Positions 22,401-32,399 of a stretch of DNA of 64,000 nt are shown in pieces (position 1 is the stretch's first letter; each line of letters begins with the position of its first letter). The position numbers and the translations under genes are program-made. The stretch lies in contig BROE01000018.1 of the NCBI GenBank assembly GCA_036571765.1, positions 19,092,223 to 19,156,222 on the forward strand, in the 5' to 3' direction. Below the pieces are notes generated by a model. That model was not told the DNA's origin. It worked only from the letters and a program-made list of their open reading frames with translations, and did no database searches. The DNA comes from Plecoglossus altivelis (Eukaryota > Chordata > Actinopteri > Osmeriformes > Plecoglossidae).

Positions 22401-23579
22401 CATGTTATTAAGGACTGTGTCTCCTCTGTGGAGGTACCTGTGCCATGTTATTAAGGGCTGTGTCCATTCTGTGGAGGTACCTGTGCCATGTTATTAAGGG
22501 CTGTGTCTCTGTGGAGGTACCTGTGCCATGTTGATAAGGGCTGTGTCTCTGTGGAGGTACCTGTGCCATGTTGATAAGGGCTGTGTCTCTGTGTAGGTAC
22601 CTGTGCCATGTTGATAAGGGCTGTGTCTCTGTGGAGGTACCTGTGCCATGTTGATAAGGGCTGCCTCCCGGTGAGCCTCCCTCTCCAGGGCTCGGCTGGC
22701 CTCCCTCTCTGCCCTGGCCTGCTGCTCTCTCTCCTGGCTGTGGAAGTGGCTCCACCCAGCTGCTAGCCGCCTCCTTTCCTCCGCACACTGTTGCATGACA
22801 CCCTGCTGCTGTTCCAGTAGGGTCGTCTAGGAGGGGGGAGAGGGGTAGTGAAAATGGAAAGGGGTCAGAGGTCAAGGACAGGGCATGGGGTCAGGGTTTA
22901 CCTTGGCCCTCTCCAGTTCCTCTCTCTCCATGGCGACATGCTGGGTTAGGCTCCGCCTCTCCTCCTCCAGGCCTCGCTGAGCAGCCTCTGCCTTAGCCTG
23001 CACTGCAGTCACCCTCCACCTCTCCTACACACACATTCACATTAATATACACTGTCACCCTCCACCTCTCCTACACACACATTCACATTAATATACACTG
23101 TTACCCTCCACCTCTCCTACACACACATTCAAATTAATATACACCGTCACCCTCCACCTCTCCTACACACACATTCAAATTAGTATACACTAACCCTACT
23201 GTACACGTGTGTGTGTGTGTGTGCGTGCGTGCATGTGCACGTGTGTGTGTGCGTGCGTGTGTGTGTGTGTGCGCACGCGCGTGTGTGTTTGTGCGTGCGT
23301 GTGTGCGCGTGTGTGTGTGCGCGTGTGTGTGTGCGTGTGTGTGTGCGAGTGTGTGTGCGTGTGTGTGTGTGTGTGTGCGAGTGTGTGCGTGTGTTTGTGC
23401 GTGCGTGTGCGCGCGCGTGTGTGTGTGTGTGCGCGTGTGTGTGTGTGTGTGCGCGCACTTTCTCCAGCTGTCTGCACTGCTCAGCTAGCTGGGTGTCCAT
23501 CTTGGAGACAAGCAGCTGCAGACGCACTCTCTCATCCTCCACGGCCCTCTGCTGCTGCTCCAGACGTTCCTGCAGCACT

Positions 23580-23615
<36 letters not shown>

Positions 23616-26600
23616 TTACACACACACACAGTTACACACACACACAGTTACACACACACACACACACGGTTACACACACAGTTACACACACACACACAGT
23701 TACACACATACACAGTTACACACACTTACACACACACACACACACGGTTACACACACACACACACAGTTACACCCACTTACACACACACACACACACACG
23801 GTTACACACACACAGTTACACACACACAGTTACACACACACACACAGTTACACACAGTTACACACACCACAGTTAGTCATTCTACAATATGATTCAGACA
23901 GTGAGGGCCGCACTGTGTAGCTGGTCGTCTCTGTGTTGCGCCCCCTGCAGGAGACTGTGGGTGCTACTTTCCTTGCTGCTCTCCACCAGCTCCCCCAAGC
24001 GACACGAGAACTGCTTCATCTGCTGCATCACCTGAGCAAGGTACCTGCACACACACACACCTGCTCCATCACTACAGCAAGGTACCTGCACACACACACC
24101 TGCTCCATCACTTCAGTGAGGTACCTGCACACACACACACACACACCTGCTCTATCACTTCAGCAAGGTACCTGCACACACACCTGCTCCATCACCTCAG
24201 CAAGGTACCTGCACACACACACACACCTGCTGCATCACCTGAGCAAGGTACCTGCACACACACACACACCTGCTCCATCACTTCAGCAAGGTACCTGCAC
24301 ACACACACCTACTCTATCACCACAGCTAGACACCTGCTCACACCATGCTGTCTATTTATACATACACAAACATATCTGACAGACAAGTGACCTGGTCTGG
24401 GAGCTGGTGCTGGTCACTGGATCAATCTCCTCATCCTTCTCTCTCTTCACTGTCTGAACCTGCTCCTCAAGACCCAGAGATGATGACTTCATCTCCAGAA
24501 TAGTCCTGCACACACCAGAATCATTACACCAACACCATCACCCTTGTCTTGTAGTCTCTCCACACACCCTACACAGCTACACACGCACCTGTGTGTATTT
24601 CCCATCAGCTTAGTGTCTTGCATGTGTTTGCTCTCCAGTAGAGCGGCAGTCTTCTCCAGCTGCAGAGCTTTCACCTGCAACACATGCACACATTCACAGT
24701 TAGTAGTGTTAGGGTTCTAGGAGCACAGAATAACATCGACCTCTCTCACCATCACCCTAACCAACTAACCCTAACCTCTCTCACATCACCCTAACCAACT
24801 AACCCTAACCTCTCTCACATCACCCTAACCAACTAACCCTAACCTCTCTCACCATCTACCCTAACCAACTAACCCTAACCTGAACCCTGTCACCTGTTTT
24901 ACATCTATCTACCTGCCCAACCCTGTCTACCTACCTGTAGACATGTCTACCTACCTGTAGACACGTCTACTTAATTCTAACTCAGTTACCTGTCCCTCCA
25001 GCTGGATAATGCGAGCCCACAGATCCTGCTCTTCCTCCTTCTTCTTGGCTTGCTGCTGCCCTGACATATCCACAGCGCCACCTAGTTCCAGCGGCTGGAC
25101 CTGCTGCTAAGGAAAGGATCACATTTACAACATCAAGAATAACTTACAATAAGTACAGGGACATAAGGTAGGCAAGTAGTGAAGTGCATTGCCTAAGATA
25201 CAACTTTCTGGCATGGCTGTGTTAGCTAGCTCTACTGTGCCACAGCCTGTGTACCTGTGTTAGCTAGCTCTACTGTGCCACAGCATGCGTACCTGTGTTA
25301 GCTAGCTCTACTGTACCACAGCCTGTGTACCTGTGTTAGCTAGCTCTACTGTGCCACAGCCTGTGTTAGCTAGCTCTACTGTGCCACAGCCTGTGTACCT
25401 GTGTTAGCTAGCTCTACTGTGCCACAACCTGTGTTAGCTAGCTCTACTGTGCCACAGCCATATCCACAGCGCCACCTAGTTCCAGCGGCTGGACCTGCTG
25501 CTAAGGAAAGGATCACATTTACAACATCAAGAATAACTTACAATAAGTACAGGGACATAAGGTAGGCAAGTAGTGAAGTGCATTGCCTAAGATACAACTT
25601 TCTGGCATGGCTGTGTTAGCTAGCTCTACTGTGCCACAGCCTGTGTACCTGTGTTAGCTAGCTCTACTGTGCCACAGCATGCGTACCTGTGTTAGCTAGC
25701 TCTACTGTGCCACAGCCTGTGTACCTGTGTTAGCTAGCTCTACTGTGCCACAGCCTGTGTTAGCTAGCTCTACTGTGCCACAGCCTGTGTTAGCTAGCTC
25801 TACTGTGCCACAGCCTGTGTTAGCTAGCTCTACTGTGCCACAGCCTGTGTTAGCTAGCTCTACTGTGCCACAGCCTGTGTTAGCTAGCTCTACTGTGCCA
25901 CAGCCTGTGTTAGCTAGCTCTACTGTGCCACAGCCTGTGTTAGCTAGCTCTACTGTGCCACAGCCTGTGTTAGCTAGCTCTACTGTGCCACAGCCTGTGT
26001 TAGCTAGCTCTACTGTGCCACAGCCTGTGTTAGCTAGCTCTACTGTGCCACAACCTGTGTTAGCTAGCTCTACTGTGCCACAGCCTGTGTACCTGTGTTA
26101 GCTAGCTCTACTGTGCCACAGCCTGTGTACCTGTGTTAGCTAGCTCTACTGTGCCACAGCATGCGTACCTGTGTTATGGCTATAGGTGCACGCACACTGC
26201 GTACCTGTGTTATGGCTATAGGTGCATGCACACTGCGTACCTGTGTTATGGCTATAGGTGCATGCACTCTGCGTACCTGTGTTATGGCTATAGGTGCACG
26301 CACACTGCGTACCTGTGTTATGGCTATAGGTGCACGCACACTGCGTACCTGTGTTATGGCTATAGGTGCACGCACACTGCGTACCTGTGTTGTGGCTATA
26401 GGTGAACACACTCTGCGTACCTGTGTTATGGCTATAGGTGCATGCACTCTGCGTACCTGTGTTATGGATATAGGTGCACGCACACTGCGTACCTGTGTTG
26501 TGGCTATAGGTGAACACACTCTGCGTACCTGTGTTATGGATATAGGTGCACACTCTGCGTACCTGTGTTATGGATATAGGTGCACGCTGGTCCTGGCTGT

Positions 26601-29600
26601 GTGAAGGAACTAAGGAATAAATCACAAACTGGATAATCAGCATCATGACAACATATAAAATATAGAGATATGATGAGAAGTGAAGATGGAGGGGATAATG
26701 ACTGAAGTGATGATAAGGATATGAGGGGATAATGATCTGGAGTTTTCATAAAGGCAAGTGTGGAATTGAGTTATAGAGTGGCGGTAGACAGCTTTGCTCT
26801 GTTTGAATACCTACGCCACTTACAGCCAGGCATCATGACCAGCTGCCACAGTTGGCCTGAGTAGGACGGGGCCAGCTGTGCCTGATTGGACCAACCAGGC
26901 TCCTGGAAATCCTGCAAGGGAGGGGACTGCTGGGGTTTGGGTGGGGACTGAGGTTGGGGTTGGGGCCGAGGCTGGGGATGTTGAGGTTGGGGCTGGGGAT
27001 GGTGAGGTTGGGGCTGGGAATGCTGAGGTTGGGGCTGGGGATGGTGAGGTTGGGGCTGGGAATGTGGAGGTTGGGGCTGGGGAGAGCTTGAGGCTGAATG
27101 GTTTGTTTCTACAGGTGGGGAGGGTATGTGTGTCAGTCAAAGAAAAAACAGCAGAGAGTCTGGTAGATAAGGGGATCTGAGGTGTAGAGAATGTGATGAG
27201 TCCATTGCAATGTTGGATATCAGACGTGGAAAAATAATATTAGACTAGTAGATATTAGACTGGTAGAGATATCAGACTAGTAGAGATATTAGACTGGTAG
27301 AGATATTAGACTGGTAGAGATAGTAGACTGGTAGAGATATTAGACTGGTAGAGATAGTAGACTAGTAGAGATTTTAGACATGATGAACCAGGCACAGTGG
27401 CTGTTTGTAGATCAGGGTCACTCACCAGATCTGGATGGGAGCTCTCTGTCGTAGGCCAAGTGAGCAGGAGGGCAGGGCTGGGCAGGGGGACAGGGCTCGG
27501 CAGGGGGACAGGGCTGGGCAGGGGGACAGGGCTGGACAGGGGGACAGGGCTGGACAGGGGGACAGGGCTGGACAGGGGGACAGTCCTCCCCTCGACCCAG
27601 GATCTCCTCCTGCTCTTTTAGCTGTATCACCTGAATCTTCTTCTTCTTCTTGTTTAAAGCTCCTGTCAGCCAATCATCTTCCTCCTTGCTGTGACAGGCC
27701 TCAGCTTGAGGTTGCTTAGAGGAGGTAGCAGAGGTGATTTGGGTGATGGGGTTTGGTTCGGCTGCTGGAGCAGACAGGGTGTTACTCTCAGAGGAGGGAG
27801 GTGGAGGGTCCTCTGCTCCTCCCCCAGTACTGTCCTCCACCTTTAGGCCCAGCCAGTCTGCAGCGGTATGGGAGAGGGGCGGAGAGGTGGAGGGAGTGGC
27901 AGACGCTTTACACTTCTTCTCAGGCGATGAGGCACTCACATCCTCTGTGGAGAATCTGGAAGAGCACCATACAGACAGGAGGTGATGTGGTGGTGTAGAT
28001 GGAAGGGTAGGGTTATCCTGACTTATATCCAGTGCTGTGGCCGTGTAGACAGAGGGTGAACTGCAGCATTCCCCTGGCACCAAGAATAACCACAGTATGT
28101 GCAGAGGGGCCAGCTTACCGGACAGACTGTCTTCGTGACTGGCGGCCCTCAGGGGTGGAAGCCAGTGTGGGCTGGTATGAGCCAAACATCAAGTCCTCTT
28201 CCTGCAATGGGTCTGAAACAGATTCACCCCTTACTGCAAACAGCTTGCATTTATGCTAAGCTAAGATGTTAATCTATCTGATGCTTGATGCTAAAAAGTC
28301 ACCTCAATCGTACCTTTTGTGCTGGGAGTCTTCCCCTTCCTGTCCTGCTGTTCCTTCCTTTCACCTGTAGGGGGGCGCTCTAGCAGGCGTGGAGAGGTGC
28401 CTCGCCCAAGGATCTCGTCCAGTCTGGTGCGTGCACGTTGCTGGGTGTCGCTGTTGGAGCACATATCATCTTCATATGTGCACTTTCAGCTGCTTTAATG
28501 GACTTATGCCTGTGGTCAGTCCTAGCCTATGCTTTGTCCTGTGGGACGTCATTGCATTATTTGTCGCAGCTTGTGACATTCAGGAACCTAAAAAACAGTT
28601 TTTCCTTGTGAGCATGCAAGAGACAGTTTTTTTCATTTTTGGTTTTCAGTGACCTAAAACTGTGTTTTCTTATGGACTAAAGTCCAAAACACATGCTAAT
28701 ATATGTTTTCACAGATACCCAGTTAAATGTACACAAGGTTTTAGTCTAACTTAAGACCTACCTAGCCTGACTTGAGGCCTACCATGTCTAACTTGAGGCC
28801 TACCAAGTCTAACTTGAGGCCTACCTTTCCTTCCTTGGTATGGGGACCACCTCCTTCTTCAAGGGGCTCTGCTTGGGGCTCTCTCCAAAGCCCAGCGCAA
28901 ACATCAAGTCATCCTCATCATCCTCAAACATCAGCTCTTCATGTTTCCTTGACAGCTGCTTTGCTGGAGCTGCAGAACATGAGAAAACTAGATAGGTCTG
29001 CACCCAACTCAGAATGTAAACACTGTGGGATGTAGATCCTCTAAGACACAGATCCATCACAATAGCAGCAAACGGACAGATTGTTTTTTGTACAGTGATA
29101 AACCCACCAGTCTCCTTCCTGACAGTGGCATGTGGGGAAGACAGCAGGGGCCCGTCTGGACCAGCCCCGCCTGGACCACCCCCCCCTGGACCAGCTCCCC
29201 CTGGACCAGCTTCCCCTGGACCAGCTCCCCCTGGACCAGCTCCCCCTGGACCAGCCCCTCTGGCTCTGCTCTGTTCCTCTGGAGACTCTAGAGGCAGGTT
29301 GTCAAGTAGGTCAGCCAAGGGGTCGTCCAAGTCTGGAGAGAGGAAAAGAACAGTTACCATGACAGCAGGGTGGGATAGTTACTGAGTCTTTATCTTTACA
29401 AGGTTTTACAGTTTCAGTGTTCTAGAATACACATTTCTAAGCTCTACAGAGTTCTAGTTCCATTTTGTCTGTTTAACCCTCATGCTTTCTTCGTATTCTG
29501 CAACTCACCCTGTCCTATGGGTCAAAAAGACCCCACATTCAACTGTGAAATAAAGCAGGTTAATTACATGTTTTCCCTATACCCTTTTGGGCTATGAAAT

Positions 29601-32311
29601 GTCATGCTGCACATGAATCACAGAGATTGAGTTCTGTCTGAGTTCTATCAAGCACATAGAATCTAAATGTCTCATTGTGGGTGCGTGTGTATGCATTCAA
29701 CATAGTTTCGGGTCATTCTGACCCCCCAAGGGAGCACGAGGGTTAAGATATTTACAAATGCCCTTGACCCCTGGCAGTGTGAACCTATGTAAAGTATCCA
29801 GCAAATTAATTTGAAGGCTTTTTAACTTTAGTGGCAGGTGTCTGGCCAAGACCTCCACCTTCATTACCATCATCATCCTCTTAAGCATTGCAGCAATGAG
29901 ACATTTTCCAGTGTTTAAGATGCAATATCACTCTACTGTCTAACAAATCAGAGTAATGAGGTGGGGACACAACAGTTAATCATTCAGAATGTGCACACCA
30001 GCGAAGCTGAACGTCTTGTAGCTCCGTGGGCCCTGTGCTGTCGATGCTGGGCCCTGTGCTGTCGATGCTGGGCCCTGTGCTGTCGATGCTGGGCCCTGTG
30101 CTGTCGATGCTGGGCCCTGTGCTGTCAATGCTGGGCCCTGTGCTGTCAATGCTGGGCCCTGTGCTGTCGATGCTGGGGCCTGTGCTGTCGATGCTGGGGC
30201 AGAACCAGGTTTCTCCCGCAGTGCCTCATCTGGAAAGAGAGACTCTCAGATCACCACAGTTAGAACCAGCACAGTTAGTGCTCATTCCTACCACAGCTGA
30301 GACTAACTCATTAACACAGCTAGTACTCATCACTAACACAGCTAGCACTCATCGCTAACACAGCTAGCCCCAACACAGCTTGCATTTACACAGCTAGTAC
30401 TCATCGCCAACACAGCTAGTACTCATCGCTAACACAGCTAGTACTCATCGCTAACACAGCTAGCCCCAACACAGTTTGCATTTACACAGCTAGTACTCAT
30501 CACCAACACAGCTAGTACTCATCGCTAACACAGCTAGTACTCATTGCTAACACAGCTAGCCCCAACACAGTTTGCATTTACACAGCTAGTACTCATCACT
30601 AACACAGCTAGTACTCATCGCTAACACAGCTAGCCCCAACACAGTTTGCATTAACACAGCTAGCACTCATCACCAATATCATATGACGGGCTGTCTTGGG
30701 CTTACTCACTGAACTGGAGGTTGTGTTTGACTCACCAGGCTGTGTCCGAGCTCCTGCAGATCGTTGAGCTGGAGCTGAGCTCGGCTTCTTCTTTGCTTTG
30801 AAAAGATCAGCATCCATATCATCCATGTCCTGAGGAACACACACAACTACAGCTTCCTGAAACACACACTTGAATATCTTGCAAGGGTTAGCTATGTCAA
30901 AGCCAGAAGTCTGGTGAGAACATCTTTCAGTGCATGCGCATGGCCGTGTGCTTGGAAGTGTACTACCATCACTACCTGTGCGCATGCAAGTGTACTACCA
31001 TCACTACCTGTGTGCATGCAAGTGTGCCACCATGACTACCTGTGTGCATGCAAGTGTACTACCATCACTACCTGTGCGCATGCAAGTGTGCCACCATCAC
31101 TACCTGTGTGCATGCAAGTGTGCCTTCATCACTACCTGTGCGCATGCAAGTGTGTCACCATGACTACCTTCATACTCTCCAGCAGAGCCAATGGATCCGC
31201 TTCAGAGACTTCAGAGTCCTGGAAGACGAGAATGAGATGATTAAACCAGAGGGTTAGACCATGGCTCTGCTAACTGCTGTTTGTCTCCCTCTTCCCTCCT
31301 GCCACCGCTCTCTCCCTTCCTCAATCTCACTCTGTTTCTCTCTCATTCACTCCATCTCTCACTCTGTTTCTCTCTCATTCACTCCATCTCTCACTCTGTT
31401 TCTCTCTCATTCACTCCATCTCTCACTTCCTGTCTCTCTATTTCATTCACTCCATCTCTCACTCTGTTTCTCTCATTCTCTCCATCTCACTCCCAAGCGA
31501 CATCCTATTGACTTACCGCATCATCATTTGCCACCTCCTCTGCCAATTTGCTGAAGAAGTCGTCATCCAGTAGTGAGCTTGGAATCACGAAAGATGGGAT
31601 AGAATGCTCAGTGCAGAGATCAAGGTAAACCTAAGATGACCCTGACAGTTAAACTATCAGACCCTAATATCAATATCAGACATGTTTAAGGAGAGTGTTG
31701 CCATGAGGGCCAGTGGGAGTAATGATATAATGGCATTGTAATACCGTTTCCCCCTGCGTGCGGATACAGAGGTTCCAGAACTGACTTGGTATCCTGGAAC
31801 AGACAAGCAGCTGTTGTCATGGTAGCCAGGGTGAAATATCCTCATGAGGTAAGGTAACACACTATGCTAGTAAAAACAGCTGATAATGGTGCCATCTCAG
31901 AACAACTACTGGATTCCCCAATCATGGCTTAACTACGTTATAGGACAAGCAACAATTTACGGACCCTCATCTCCAAGGAGATCTCCCAGCACGTCATCGA
32001 TTGAACCTGAAGGAGAAACGTTGTTAGATGAACTTTATCGTAACTGGATTGATACTGTATGCTTGGGTTGTACATAACTTACTTATCCGGCCTTTCTTCA
32101 ACCTGGAAGTCTGTAGGAGGGAGGGATGGAGGGAGGGAGGGGGGGAGGTGAATCAATATAATTGGAGATCGGGGTTCATGTCGAGATTCAAATCACAATT
32201 TATATCAGTTTTCAACAGCTTAATACAGGGCATATTACGAGGTATGTTAGTAAGGTGTCCACACACACAAACCATGAAAGCATGCAACGCCCTTCAGCGA
32301 GCACTTACCAT
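19493..32311 (-). CDS. fbf1: Fas-binding factor 1 (transition fibre / distal appendage protein)
   Basis: Coiled-coil protein of centriolar distal appendages that gates entry to cilia. Coding exons in order: 32309-32311, 32083-32110, 31961-32006, 31745-31780, 31517-31577, 31168-31218, 30736-30829, 29999-30229, 29108-29332, 28825-28969, 28314-28450, 28119-28212, 27426-27955, 26811-27108, 26563-26596, 24990-25106, 24589-24674, 24392-24505, 23914-24044, 23459-23577, 22902-23024, 22641-22826, 21952-22149, 21595-21753, 20656-20740, 20442-20566 and 19493-19576. They total 3,540 nt (1,179 residues plus stop), all phases matching; human FBF1 is about 1,133. The N-terminus has SSIDDVLGDLLGD, LLDDDFFSKLAEEV, DDPLADLLDNL, DDLMFALGFGESP, RTRLDEILGRG and DWLGLKVED, then low-complexity repeats. 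From about 25100 downward the sequence is coiled coil, ending DHDFLHDEQYFLNTLK. The donor at 23913 (A|GTGCGG) and exon 15 (34 nt) are the least certain. Confidence 0.93.
19960..20457. repeat. 31-bp minisatellite carrying the fbf1 exon 26 donor
   Basis: About 16 copies. On the minus strand each unit contains CTCAGAAG followed by GTAGCTAGCAAG, the last eight exonic bases and the donor of fbf1 exon 26, then CCAACACC. The copy nearest the exon is the real junction. Confidence 0.92.
20785..21595. repeat. ~30-bp CA-rich minisatellite at the fbf1 exon 24 donor
   Basis: Over 20 copies of a unit like GTGGACACATCCATACATGT followed by GCACACACACA. The minus-strand intron start (GTGTGTGCACATGTATGG) matches the unit, so the array runs right up to the donor. 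Long ORFs on both strands are repeat artefacts. Confidence 0.9.
22325..22680. repeat. ~40-43-bp minisatellite carrying the fbf1 exon 22 donor
   Basis: About eight or nine copies. On the minus strand units contain CAGCCCTTATCAACATGGCA, then CAG and GTACCTCC, which is the last 23 bases of exon 22 and its donor. Distal copies have TTAATAA in place of TTATCAA. Confidence 0.92.
23024..23180. repeat. 46-bp repeat carrying the fbf1 exon 21 acceptor
   Basis: Four copies of a 46-bp unit. On the minus strand each has TGTGTGTAG followed by GAGAGGTGGAGGGTGAC, the acceptor and first bases of exon 21. Confidence 0.92.
23205..23459. repeat. GT/GC alternating tract at the fbf1 exon 20 donor
   Basis: About 250 bases of almost strictly alternating purine/pyrimidine sequence (GTGTGCGCGTGTG) reaching into the exon 20 donor. 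It is a strong Z-DNA candidate. Confidence 0.9.
23580..23870. repeat. CACACA/GGTTACACA repeat upstream of fbf1 exon 20
   Basis: CA runs interrupted by GGTTA or AGTTA, directly upstream (minus strand sense) of the exon 20 acceptor. Confidence 0.9.
24044..24330. repeat. ~40-bp repeat carrying the fbf1 exon 19 acceptor as micro-exon-like units
   Basis: About seven copies. On the minus strand each unit has TGTGTGTGCAG, then GTACCTTGCTGAAGTGATGG AGCAG (25 bases matching the exon 19 start), then GTGTGTG. Each copy is therefore framed by both an acceptor and a donor-like GT. Confidence 0.9.
24735..24890. repeat. ~30-bp CCCTAACC-containing repeat in fbf1 intron
   Basis: About four units of CACCCTAACCAACTAACCCT followed by AACCTCTCT. 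It resembles telomeric sequence only over short stretches. Confidence 0.8.
25065..25852. repeat. 394-bp tandem duplication including the start of fbf1 exon 16
   Basis: Sequence from CATATCCACAGCGCCACC at 25065 recurs at 25459, an offset of 394 bases, nearly identical through the following unique stretch. The second copy carries the exon 16 acceptor and its first 42 coding bases. Confidence 0.9.
25215..26160. repeat. 30-38-bp GTTAGCTAGC minisatellite in fbf1 intron
   Basis: About 25 copies of TGTGTTAGCTAGCTCTACTG followed by TGCCACAGCC, some with an extra TGTGTACC. A central block of about 12 copies is essentially identical. Confidence 0.92.
26161..26590. repeat. 36-bp minisatellite carrying the fbf1 exon 15 donor
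   Basis: About 12 copies. On the minus strand each unit has CACCTATAGCCATAACACAG followed by GTACGCAG, which is the last 20 bases of exon 15 (with one change) and its donor. Confidence 0.92.
27240..27370. repeat. 17-bp AGACTGGTAGAGATATT repeat in fbf1 intron
   Basis: About seven short units between exons 13 and 14 of fbf1. Confidence 0.85.
28745..28830. repeat. 21-bp repeat carrying the fbf1 exon 10 donor
   Basis: About four copies. On the minus strand the donor region reads GGAAAG then GTAGGCCTCAAGTTAGAC, and GGTAGGCCTCAAGTTAGAC recurs every 21 bases. Confidence 0.88.
29473..29746. mobile_element. TTAA-flanked MITE (piggyBac-like)
   Basis: A 274-bp element bounded by TTAA at 29473-29476 and 29743-29746. 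Its ends match in inverted orientation: left CCCTCATGCTTTCTT, right (reverse complement) CCCTCGTGCTCCCTT. TTAA target sites with CCCT termini are typical of piggyBac-type elements, and it is too short to encode a transposase. It contains GGGTCAAAAAGACCC. It lies in the fbf1 intron between exons 8 and 9. Confidence 0.75.
30290..30670. repeat. ACACAGCTAGTACTCATCGCTA repeat in fbf1 intron
   Basis: About 15 irregular units of roughly 22 bases, with higher-order blocks containing CCCCAACACAGTTTGCATTT. Confidence 0.85.
30950..31168. repeat. 32-bp minisatellite carrying the fbf1 exon 6 donor
   Basis: About six copies. On the minus strand units read CACACTTGCATGCGCACAG then GTAGTCATGG. The exon 6 junction is ATGAAG then GTAGTCATGG, so each unit keeps the donor and intron start. 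Confidence 0.9.
31330..31492. repeat. 31-bp CT-rich repeat in fbf1 intron
   Basis: About five units of TCTCTCATTCACTCCATCTC followed by TCACTCTGTTT. Confidence 0.85.
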
Positions 32312-32351
32312 GTTGTTGTTCTCTCAGCTAGATACTGAAGGTAGCGTCATC

Positions 32352-32365
32352 ATCACTATGGTAAC
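32352..32365 (-). promoter_or_regulatory. fbf1: X-box-like (RFX) motif in the fbf1 5' region
   Basis: The minus strand reads GTTACCATAGTGAT, matching 12 of 14 positions of the ciliary X-box consensus GTTNCCATRGNAAC. It lies about 41 bases upstream of the fbf1 ATG. RFX factors are known to drive ciliary genes; use of this site is inference. Confidence 0.45.
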
Positions 32366-32399
32366 CACGCATTTTGAGGAAACGACTCCTCTGTCGCTA

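Noticed and set aside
24044..26160. Regularly spaced repeats that might suggest a CRISPR array
   Set aside because: Direct head-to-tail minisatellites without unique spacers in a vertebrate gene; no cas genes.
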